In this document: one piece after another, positions 55,176-64,000 of the stretch | Layout of the letters: every line of letters starts with the position of its first letter | Position numbering within the stretch: position 1 is the first letter of the stretch | Assembly (NCBI GenBank): GCA_003008705.1 | Contig: PDUO01000014.1 | Coordinates: 594,696 to 658,695 of the forward strand | Direction: 5' to 3' | DNA: 64,000 bases | Origin: Pezicula radicicola | Taxonomy: Eukaryota; Ascomycota; Leotiomycetes; Helotiales; Dermateaceae | The notes under the pieces: generated by a model | The model's input: only the letters and a program-made list of their open reading frames with translations | Told to the model about the DNA's origin: nothing | Databases searched by the model: none | Made by a program: the position numbers and the translations under genes

Positions 55176-56550
55176 ATTAGATTATATACTCAGCGAGATG
55201 ATCTAAGCATGGCAGTGAATTGTCTGGAGTATTTAGGAAAAGTTGTATATATGCCAAATTAGGAAGGCTACTTTCGTCGGTAATCTTATAAGGGTGATAC
55301 ACCATCAGAGCGTCAGATAGGATTCGTCTCCTATTATTATTATTTTCATGTTTCTATAAAAGAATATGAAAGTCACCCTTCTCATAGCCACCAAACCAGA
55401 ACCCGACCATCTAAGCTTCTTGTTAAGTCCCATCGCGCCATTGCAGTGTATGCGGACATTTGCATAGAAATATCTAGTGTCCTATTAATACGTCAATGGT
55501 TCGGTGGGCCTTAAGTTGTACTGGTACTTCAGTACATGTCTTAAATCATGTTTGGAAAAACTGTTAGTAAAAGTTGCCAAGTCAAAGTTCATTGTCAACA
55601 CTTAAATGTAAAATGTTGAGATGAAAATGTTGAAAGCGGATTTCTCAAGGTTGATTTAGTCTGGATCAGTTGTTGCTAGGTGGATTGTGGATTGTAGCTT
55701 GTCTTCTTGGTATAGGTCCAATGGCAAGCGCATCATCTTATCAACTTCGTTTGCCCAAAGGTTTGCCTTCTCTGGCTTCTGTTTCTTGGTGTTGGATGAG
55801 ATCAACTTCTTGGTGGTATTTTGGAGATTAAGACTATGGTACTTGCCGCGAATCGAACGCCTTTATTAAACTAATAGACATCTAATCTTTATTTTGCTTG
55901 CTATATCAATATATTAAGGTCGCGTAACCATCTGGTTATGTGGTTTCTGGTGCTATCGAGCTTGGTAATCCCTTACTAAGCCGCTCTCTGAACGAAGTAT
56001 ATAACCTCGTTCCTTCCTTGATTTCTTTCTTCTTTAGAATTATATAAGACAATATTCAACGCTCTATTTCTCACTTCGATTCTCTCTTTTCCCGCCCATA
56101 GACAGACTCATCTGTGACAATTAAACACTAGTGTGAGGAGTAGGTTTTGATGGATAATGCCAACTGGTTTCTTGGCGGATTGTGTTATAATGCACAGAAG
56201 AAAATGAAAAGAAAATATTTCTTCACAAAGTTGCAAAAATCGTCTAAGACTTTTTTTTTCCAGAAGATTTCCCGAATAAAAAGACATTCCTTCCTTCGGC
56301 CAACTGCAAGTCTCAAACAAGTCACATCATATCCTAAATTCGTAACCACCTGTCAGAAATAATTGACTGAATTGAAGCTATTCAGATGTGGGGTTGCCAA
56401 ACCACATATAAGACTACATAGACATTCCGAATGTTCCGGTGCCCAAGGCCCATTTGTAAGCATCATTTCTGACACCACCGAATCTCCAATCCAATCCAAT
56501 CCAATATCCTCTCTCTTCCAAGAAAAGGACCATTTCACACTTGATGTACC
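55176..56550. other. 1.4-kb intergenic region
   Basis: No supported gene. A minus-strand stretch near 55848-55865 (GTTCGATTCGCGGC) resembles the T-arm of a tRNA, but no matching acceptor stem was found (see rejected items). Otherwise AT-rich. Confidence 0.45.
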
Positions 56551-56951
56551 CTAACCACACTTAGAATGCGGATATTTCTTAGATTTTCTACATCCCTTCC
56601 AAGTAGCCCTTCCACCAAAAGGAGACAGACTTTCATGAAGAGCCCTCATGGTTCTCTTGCCTACACATCAAAACAAACACATTATTAGTTACATGTACCA
56701 CACAAACCAAAGCCAAAGTTCTGGTTTGGGAAGTTTTTGGTGGAAGGATGAGGAGGAGGAGGAAGAAGAAGAAGGAAGAACTTACAATCACCTTGGTTAC
56801 GAGGATCTGCATCTTCGGCGTCACAGCAGAATCCAACCAGTCCTCTTTGACATTGAAAATATCCTTTGTGGAAGGTCACGGGTGGTAGAGGTTCGGCGGT
56901 GGCGATGGCTAGGATTGCTGCTAGGATGAGGAGGAGGAATGTTGTGCGCAT
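56551..56951 (-). CDS. small secreted cysteine-rich protein (candidate effector)
   Basis: Two exons (56951-56786, 56660-56551) with a 125-nt intron give 91 aa. Signal peptide MRTTFLLLILAAILAIATA, then a mature chain of about 72 residues containing six cysteines (FQCQ, FCCD, GDC, KGC, SKC), enough for three disulfide bonds. The junction joins GD and CKRTMRALHESLSPFGG so that the Cys is made from bases on both sides; the intron is rich in purine triplets on the coding-opposite strand (GGA/GAA). The C-terminal half is basic (WKGCRKSKKYPHSKCG). Size, signal peptide and Cys content are typical of secreted effectors or antimicrobial peptides in plant-associated fungi. It has no recognised family. 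The gene lies alone in a gene-poor region. Confidence 0.75.
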
Positions 56952-58190
56952 TTTGAGGGATTGAGGGGTTTTGGATGTCCTTTTTGTTTTCTGAAGAATT
57001 TGGTGGTTGTGCTTGGGGGTTTTTCGAGGGAGGTGATTGAGGAGGTTGATTGTTGTGGGAAGATTTGTGTGCAGTAGGTAAGTAGGTAGGTAGGTAGTCT
57101 TAGGGGTTAGCTTTTAAAAGTTTTATCCCATGGTCGTTTCTGGGCGAGTGGGCTAGAGAATCCATGACAAGACTTGGTGAGTTAGATTAAAGCTGCTTTT
57201 TTTCAACGGTTTAACTAGATATAGTGTGGTTGATTCAAGCTTTTATGAGCCCATAGCTTGATTTAGTTTTGGATGGGGTGGTGTCAGTTGGAATTAGTCG
57301 CTCGGTAAGTAAAGATAGATGGGGATTTTTGGGACTCGAAAAGCCTGATGTAAAAATTTGTAGGCTATCAAGATTAAAATAGCAGGTTATTAGATTTGGG
57401 GAATTCATAGTTACCTTGGTGAGAGACGGAGATTCCTCTCCTGAGTTCAGGGATAGTGAGAGCATTGTGATAACATGACTTGGAAACCAATGGTGGGCGA
57501 GAATTACAAAGTTTACTTAATCTCCGTTTATAGCGGCTCCCCGCGGAAAATCCATTGTAGAACCAATGTACTTATTGAGGATAGATCTCCACCGAACGCG
57601 CGACTTGTTCTTCACCATTGTAGTTCAAGATTGAGCGACATAGTTGTGGTGCACTGAGTTCTCAAATATACAAACTTTCTGATCTAAACAAAATGTCTCT
57701 ACAACTCACTTCAGTACCATCGCGTATCTCGCACTCAGCTTGGCGTTTGAACTCGCGATCTCATGAAGCCAAGTAGTAACAAGATATCGAGGGGGAAAAG
57801 TACTCTGATGATGCAAGGAGCTGATAGATTCAATACCTTTATTGTCTGATAAAGGGAAAAGGAACAAATGGTGTGCTGACAACAAAGACGCCATTGGCAA
57901 GAAATCTATCTATCTGATTTGATTCTCTGATACATAAGGGTAGACCTCCCCAAAGAATAAAAGAGCGAAAGTGGTTTGAACGCAATAGCACGAAAGTCAA
58001 AGACCTTACACCATTGTTACTCCCCAACAATCGATTTTTCGAAGTCAGATTGAAGCGCCGGCACGAAGTCGTGATAGACGCCTACAGCAGTCCCAATACG
58101 CTTGCACACGAATACCCGCACTGAACAACGCTCTAGTAATCTTTGAAGAGGTCTTCCCGGACACCCTGGTTCCCGATCGCTTTCGGCAAC
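56952..58190. other. intergenic region
   Basis: No supported gene. A (GTAG/GGTA)n tract spans 57072-57097 upstream of the small secreted protein gene. Frames on both strands at 57235-57900 are short and lack domains. Confidence 0.5.
57072..57097. repeat. (GTAG)n microsatellite
   Basis: Six or so tetranucleotide units GTAG/GTAA about 120-145 bp upstream of the small secreted protein gene. Confidence 0.7.
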
Positions 58191-58862
58191 CTACTCCGCC
58201 ATCACCTGCTCCATAATGTCTCCCAGCACCTCCTCAGCGACTGCATCTGCCATTCTGCGAGCTTGGCGTTCTTCTCTAGCGGCATTTGTGCGCTTTAGAA
58301 GGAATTGGGTTAACGACAGAATCCGCTTCTGCGGCCCCTTTCTCTCCCGAATCCACCACTTCTCCTTCGCCGGAAGCTCATCAGTCTGAGTGCCTGCGTC
58401 CACGTAGTTGCCAGGACGCTGCGCTTGGGGTTGCTGTGGTGGTTGATCTGGACCTGAAAGTGAGTTACTGAGTTTATTTGGGTAACCCAAAAATGGGGTT
58501 TACTTACGTGGAGCAGCAAAACCACGTCTGGCAGCAGCAGTAGGTGGCCGAGGAAGTGCCTGCGGTGTAAGGTCGGCCTTGAGGCGGTTGAAATCAACCT
58601 GGTTCTGGCTACGGTGGTAGTGCTCGACTCCTTGCTCAAGTTAGTTTTGGGTAATTCAAAACAAGTCAGACACCCACTTACGGTAGAGTATTCGCTGAGA
58701 AATCTCTTTCTTGGATCCATTCCTCCTCAATCCCTGGCGCGTGCACACGTCTTTCAGTGCTTCCAGTGACTTGTGGCGCACTACGATCTCGATTTCAGCA
58801 ACCCAGGGGATGTCGCGCTGGCGCCGGGACGCAATACTGCTTTGAATTGCTGAGATAGGCAT
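58191..58862 (-). CDS. 188-aa protein with an N-terminal SAP-like motif
   Basis: Three exons on the minus strand (58862-58682, 58630-58508, 58453-58191) join to 188 codons plus stop, in phase; introns are 51 and 54 nt. Residues about 30-60 read RHKSLEALKDVCTRQGLRRN, then GSKKEISQRILYR, matching the helix-turn-helix spacing of a SAP DNA-binding motif (LKxLCxxxGLxxxGxKxELIxRL). The middle is Pro/Ala/Arg-rich (LPRPPTAAARRGFAAP) and the end carries a helical segment (NAAREERQARRMADAVAEEV) with an acidic terminus. The protein is basic overall, lacks signal peptide and membrane segments, and is probably nuclear. SAP proteins bind AT-rich DNA or act in RNA processing; the specific role is unknown. 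The motif call rests on pattern only. Confidence 0.75.
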
Positions 58863-60449
58863 TTTGATAGAGGTTTATTTGATGTGTTTGAAGTGCGGCT
58901 GATTTGGATAGCGGTGCTTGTTGCTTTCGAAATGCGAAGATCGAAAAAAGAAAGCGTAAAAAGCCGAAAATTCTTAACCACGAAGTATTGAGTCACGGAT
59001 AATTGAAGCTCCTGTCCAATATGGCGGCTGTTATCCTCACAATTTTCTATACTAAACTTCCAGATCGTAGGTATTGATTTGCACCAAATTTCCATGACAT
59101 ACTCGATCTGATGATTCTAATTAATAACTGATAGCGTAATTAAGACTACCGGAAACCACCAAAAGAGATATTAAGATTTACTTATAAGTTATCTCTGAAG
59201 TTTAGTCTTAGGCAGATGTCGTCAATAAATATCATATATAGTAGCAAGTGTCAATGCCATTTAATTGCAGTTACCAAGAACCAAAACACCAGCCATAATC
59301 TACTATGCTTAGATAATATTGACCTTATGGGAAAATAAAAAGCATATTAGAAATTTAGTCAAGTAAAATTATGATTATCCTACGGAGAGACTACAATTTT
59401 CATGTTTTGTGAAAACTAGGCACATTGAGCTCGCTAGATCGAAAAAGGGGGTGGCCTCGCTTACTCAAAAGTGGACCCACTGCCTCGCTTGCTCACAAAA
59501 ACAATCAAAACAACACCTAAAAGAACCTCAAAAAGACAAAAAAAATATTGTTCCGAGTAGCAAAACAATCCGGATAAGGGTGTACCTTATCTTTTACGAG
59601 CTACCCCGCTAAACTGAGCATACGTCGACGCAGCTGAGAGTAGACAAGGGATGTTCCGCCGAGCCGTGGACCCAAACCCCCGAAGGGATTTTCGGATGCC
59701 GTCATATGGTTTTTACGTGGTGAGAACTGGACCACTACACCATAAAGCACATTCATGTTGGTGGAAGCGAAACTTGCTATTTGAATATTTAAGGACACCT
59801 GCTAGTGCAAGGCTACCGCTAGTGCGATCTCTCGCCTAGCCTCACTTGTTTACTCTTAGGAGTAGCCAAAGATTTTGAAAAGCTATGCGCACCAATAAAT
59901 TCCCTGACAATTTACAATCAACTACCTATACAACAACCACCTCATCTCCAGAGTCTTAGCTAATCATCAACAGCAATACGGTCATAGCAACAACCCACTG
60001 GCAATGATAGTTGTATGCCAAACGTCAATATTCCAGCTTAATTTCTCGATTGAGATGCTGCAATCCTGTGTCTATCTATTTACCTGTTTGGTCCTAACTC
60101 TCCTTGGAATGAAAACTACATAACACTAATATCAGAACCAGCCAGGCAAACTTCAGTTGAGAATTAGAGTGCGTAGAATATAATCTTAGCAGATACACCA
60201 GGGTGCTTTACAAGATTGACGTTGCGGCAAACATAGCGCGTTATTGTAGGTATCTTGCCAGCTGCCAGTCATACTAATATTTACATCAAACTAGTCCAAA
60301 AACAGACAATATATACCTACTACAACATAACACCGGACTTATTTTCACTTTCAAAGGCCAAATGCAAGCCCAAAAGCAGCTGCACCTCCAACAACCAACC
60401 TCGTATTGCCTGTTGCCACCGGAGCACCTGCAGCACTAAATATTGCAGT
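58863..60449. other. 1.6-kb region without a supported gene
   Basis: AT-rich at 59095-59400. The segment 59410-59860 is less AT-rich with several short frames, including a minus-strand frame at 59601-59798, but no domain and no start with context. It may be a decayed coding or transposon remnant. The end includes the in-frame tail sequence discussed for the tannase gene. Confidence 0.4.
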
Positions 60450-62245
60450 TTATATCGCAGTACTGGAAGATACGGTGCTTGTAGTTCCAGTACTATTCGT
60501 CGACGTCGAGTCAGAGCATTCAAAACTTGTATAATCATCCGAATCGCCACCCAAAAAGTTCGCAGTCTCCGGCCAAGGACATAGCCTCCTCGTTCTGTCA
60601 TCACCATTCGGAGGATCCGAAGAAACAACATAACCAGGCGCAGTTCCATTTTCAACCCACGCAGTCAATGCTTCCAAAGTTGCGTAAGTAGAAGGCACAT
60701 TACTCGTGCTACTTACAGCACCACAATGCCCACCACCAGGGACCATGAAAAGTCTCAACCAACTTCCTAAATCACCACCAACTAGACCCTGAATTTCTCC
60801 TAGATGCTCAATGGGTCCAAGGGCTGGATTCAATGGATCCGTCCATCCTTGTGTTATGAGCATCTTTCCGCCAGCGTTCTTAAATGCGCTTAGGTCTGCA
60901 CTCGTGTGGTCGATATACTGTCCTGCATTTTGATCTACGGCATTGACATCGCTACCGAAGTTAAAAGTGCTCCCATTCCAAGTAAGGTCGTCGAATACTA
61001 GGTTCTGGAATAGTGGAACTGCGTAGGAATTTGCCAGTGTCGTTTCTTCTGCTAACCATTGGCTTTCGGATCCTAGAGAAAATCCGCCTCCAGGGTAGAT
61101 GGAGCTGTCTGTGAGAATATTAATTGGTCCAGTGTATAAGGCCTTTGCCGCCGTGATTTGGTCAGTTGTTAGGCATACTGTCTGATTGTTCACGACTGGT
61201 GATTCCCCTGAAGTACATTGTAATGTATTAATGTCGAAGGTGCACTTCAGTGGGTCTTCGATTATGCTATCTTCAACACCGTCAAGAGCGTCGCACTCGC
61301 TCAGTACAGCGTTGGTAATGAGGTCGAGTGCTGATTGGTCTATTAATCTAGAGCCCTGGTTCTACTTAGTGTCTGCCCATCATTTCATCTAAACAAGTTA
61401 GTTGACTTACTAGCGTTTGTAGATAGTTGTAGAGAAACAATATCATGAGATGCGAATAGGCAAATCCAGGAGAACCGGCAACAATCCCATCAAAAAGGTC
61501 TGGATGAAACAACGTTAAAGCAAAGGCTTGACCTCCACCGGTCGAGCAACCCTTGTAATAGCTGTATGTAACATTATTGCCATAGTATGTGTTTGTTAGT
61601 TCCCGACTGGGGACGGTGAATAGAGCTATGGAGTTGCGGATCCAGGCTAGTACTTGATCCTTGTTATGGAAGAAAGGAATGTATACTCCTGGGGCAGTTG
61701 TTGCACCGTTGTCATCGAGTGTGTGTCCTGAATCACCTCTGTAGATAGCTCGTAAGTTTTAAGATATTAATTGGGCTTAATTTGAAATTGCTTACCCAGC
61801 TACAGCATAGCCCTTTCCCAGATTCTCGACCATTGCTGCATAATCGATAACACCAGCAAAGCCCCCGTTTCCTTTCAAGATTAGTTTTGGGAAAGAGACT
61901 TGGAGATTGCAGACTCTTACCAACTGAAAGATATCTGCCCGTATAATAGTCTGAGTCGGGCAGCCAGAGCTCGAAATTGAGCGTTGACTGGCTTCCACTA
62001 AGATTTCCATATTTTATGGCACCTGTAACTCGGCAAAATGGAAGGCTATTGTTCTGAGGGATGTTGGATATGACTAAAGAGTCAATTGGAATATAGACCG
62101 ACGAGTTAACAGTCACATCTTTTGAGAGGCTCGGCACATACTCCAAGAACGAGGAGCATGATGCCTCTTGTTTCTCCTCACGAGGTGCTATAGTCGTAGC
62201 AAGAATACTGGCGACCCAAAGGGGTATTGTTAGAATGACTTTCAT
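60450..62245 (-). CDS. secreted tannase / feruloyl esterase family enzyme
   Basis: Four exons on the minus strand (62245-61921, 61871-61796, 61738-61411, 61355-60450) give 544 aa in phase. Signal peptide MKVILTIPLWVASILA. It is a tannase-family esterase with the CS-D-HC catalytic arrangement: Cys198-Ser199 in KGCSTGGGQA, Asp416 in GWTDPLNP and His453-Cys454 in PGGGHCG; Cys198 and Cys454 normally form the disulfide that aligns Ser and His. Other family segments: GNGGFAGVIDYAAM, SGHTLDDNG, YYGNNVTYSYYKG and CDALDGVEDSIIEDPLKC (calcium-binding region). It probably cleaves feruloyl or galloyl esters of plant cell walls and tannins outside the cell. The predicted end is Ser/Thr-rich. The same frame continues past TAA (60452-60450) into a hydrophobic tail (ending GGAAAFGLAFGL), so a short C-terminal intron yielding a GPI anchor is possible. 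Confidence 0.9.
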
Positions 62246-63089
62246 TTTGGTGAATCACGAAGGACTAATACTGGACTAAGATTCTGGGGATCTTACAGTA
62301 ATAAGTCAGAGACGATCGTCCACAGTAACTGACCCGAACATAACATTTCCCCGCTTTCCAGCCTACCAAAAATTCCTTATATGCTGAGATTTATATGCGG
62401 CAAATTCTTGAAGTGATGAGATCTGTGTCTTACCCAAACATGGGGTCTGAAGATTTACAAATTAAAACTCAGTACTCCATATAACCGAGTTTGTGGGCTG
62501 GTTATTGGACCACCAGGACCTGGGGTAGATGTGTTAAGATCTTGCAGCGTTGCCAAGACACGTGGTAGAAGTTCAAACGGCGTCGGTTAAACAAAATCCT
62601 TGTCTTTGCAGACAGCAGAAAAGGAGCTCAAGACCGCTGAGAGGGGAAGTTTGTTTACGGCGTTGATGTCCGTTGTCGGCGGGCGGCGCCGAAATGCCGC
62701 ATCCCAAGCGCCATTAAGTCTAGTGCTATGCGTAGCTCGGAAGCGAGCTTCCACTTGGCGCTATGGCCGAAGCAGGAGTAATACAAATGGGTAAAATAAT
62801 CCCCACCAATCTTTTTGTATTTATCCCATTAACTAAGCACCCTTTTCTGTTGTTGAAGGAAGCTGTCTGGTGTTCTTTTCTATTTTCACGAGGCGTTAGG
62901 TTCTGAGATTCACCACGTCGCTTAACTTCATGCATAGCCGTTTTCAATTCAAAGTTCACGCTAATTAAATAGAGATACCATTTACGATACGAAGTACCGA
63001 TTGTTTAACCCAGTCAAACAGGTGACTTGCCTTCATACAGTAGCACTTCTGTACTCTGATTGCGGTTCTTTGCCTGGAGTAATTTCAAA
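62246..63089. other. divergent promoter region
   Basis: Between the tannase gene and the AtuA-family gene. Short frames (62600-62794 plus, 62726-62959 minus) lack domains. Sequence around 62685-62760 is GC-rich with GCGAGCTT/AAGCGAGC words, similar to short words near 23700. Confidence 0.5.
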
Positions 63090-64000
63090 ATGCCATCAAA
63101 GCGTAACATCAGGATCGGCAATGTGTCTGGGGCGTTGGTGACCTCGATCCCGTAAGTTAAATTAAGCTAAGTTTTCACAGAACAGGAGATGCTCTAGATG
63201 CGATGAAATGCATGGTGGAAACTGGAAACGTCGACATCATAACCGGCGACTGGCTCTCCGAGATGAATATCGCCTGGAACGCCATCACCAAAGCCTCGAA
63301 CCCTTCTCTTGGCTACGAAGCTGGCTTTCTGACTCAACTCTCAACATGTCTTCCCGAAATTATTGAAAAGAAACTGAAAGTCGTGACGAATGCAGGTGCT
63401 CTCAATACTGCGGCTCTAAAATCAAAGGTAGAAGCGTTGTGCCGGGAGAAGGGATTACAAGTGAAAGTTGCTAGCGTGATTGGGGACGATATTTCAGAAG
63501 TCTTAAAGGCAGGGAAAGACAGCCTGGATCTGAAACACCTAGATCATCAAGAATGGCGTTTAAATGATTGGGATAGAGTAAAAGACATCACGTGTGGCGT
63601 TGCGTATATTGGAGCTTGGGGAATTGTCTCCGCGTTAAATGCTGGTGCCGATATCGTGATTTGCGGGCGAGTTACTGATGCCAGTCCTGTTATTGGGTCT
63701 GCCGCTTGGTGGTATGGCTGGGGTGAGGAACACTATGATGAGCTTGCTGGTGCTTTGGTTGCTGGACGTAAGCCAAATCAAGATTTCATTGGGTTCGATG
63801 CTCATTCAACATTCTAATTGCTCTTTCAGATTTGATAGAATGTGGCCCTTACGCAACAGGTGCCAATTTTTCTGGATTCAAGGAGTTCTTGCCGGGTTTG
63901 GTCGATTTACCCTTTGGAATTGCAGAAATTCTTCCAACGGGAGAATGTATCATCACCAAACCGGAAGGGACCAGTGGCATTGTTAATAAATTCAACATTA
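63090..64000 (+). CDS. AtuA-family (DUF1446) protein, 5' part
   Basis: Partial gene that runs off the window. Exons: 63090-63133, 63181-63767 and 63830-64000 (continuing). The N-terminus NIRIGNVSGATGDALDAM, then VDIITGDWLSEMNIAW and VTNAGALNTAALKSKVEALC, matches the conserved beginning of AtuA/DUF1446 proteins (R-I-G-N-x-S-G, TGDxLxE, NAGGLNP-type segments); VICGRVTDASPVIGSAAWWY is the second conserved block. I placed the first intron with the unusual donor GTTGGT (63134-63180, 47 nt) because that joins VSGA to TGD exactly as the family requires; the stronger-looking GTAAGT donor at 63152 would leave a 29-nt intron and insert extra residues. AtuA proteins act in acyclic terpene (citronellol/geraniol) and related acyl-CoA breakdown in bacteria; in fungi the substrate is unproven. 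Usually a carboxylase-like partner gene lies close by; none is visible within the window. Confidence 0.88.

Noticed and set aside
55840..55875. tRNA-like T-arm (GTTCGATTCGCGGC followed by AAGTACCA on the minus strand)
   Set aside because: The T-stem has only three good pairs and no complementary 5' acceptor or anticodon arm occurs within 60-100 nt upstream.

Overview
This window looks like nuclear DNA of a filamentous ascomycete (Pezizomycotina, probably Leotiomycetes/Helotiales-like). That placement is an inference from gene content: a HET-domain protein, 2EXR proteins, a GPI-type cupredoxin, a pisatin-demethylase-like P450 and a tannase. Introns are short (about 43-190 nt) with fungal GT-AG signals. 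AT-rich intergenic regions alternate with single, independently transcribed genes. No rRNA, convincing tRNA, CRISPR array, intact transposon or obvious biosynthetic cluster was found. I rebuilt gene models by hand from splice sites, phase continuity and conserved motifs, and all multi-exon models given as intact close in frame.

Layout. 1-7.7 kb: the 3' end of a membrane transporter, a novel 524-aa low-complexity protein with five exons, a secreted Kelch protein broken by a frameshift, and a 73-aa protein. 7.7-10.9 kb: gene-poor, with inverted repeats and a 9-bp tandem repeat. 10.9-16.5 kb: an amidohydrolase, a short-chain dehydrogenase, then a graveyard of three decayed genes (F-box/2EXR-type head, ankyrin repeats, 2EXR tail). 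17-23.3 kb: a secreted Hsp70-like protein whose model needs a GC-AG intron, a Nudix hydrolase, a 472-aa protein with a lipoyl/biotinyl-like fold that lacks the modifiable lysine, and a 2EXR protein. 24.7-30.7 kb: an intronless GC-rich FAD hydroxylase, a HET-domain protein, and an intronless homologue of bacterial pyrimidine monooxygenase RutA. 33-39 kb: a divergent protein kinase with coiled-coil tail, a field of degenerate repeats, and a MYND zinc-finger protein. 41.6-48.4 kb: a DUF829 alpha/beta hydrolase, a cytochrome P450 and a GPI-type cupredoxin. 49-55 kb: the conserved housekeeping block with cytosolic lysyl-tRNA synthetase, COX15 and a nucleotide-sugar/triose-phosphate-type transporter. 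56.5-64 kb: a small secreted cysteine-rich protein, a SAP-like protein, a secreted tannase/feruloyl esterase and the 5' part of an AtuA-family (DUF1446) gene.

The genes do not form one pathway. Three themes recur: (i) secreted or surface proteins suited to a plant-associated or saprotrophic life (tannase, cupredoxin, small cysteine-rich protein, Kelch, Hsp70-like); (ii) catabolic enzymes with bacterial relatives (RutA, FAD hydroxylase, AtuA, amidohydrolase); (iii) gene decay beside repeats. The most unusual items are the lysine-less lipoyl-like domain protein, the secreted Hsp70-like protein and the fungal RutA. I saw no clearly new multi-gene system.
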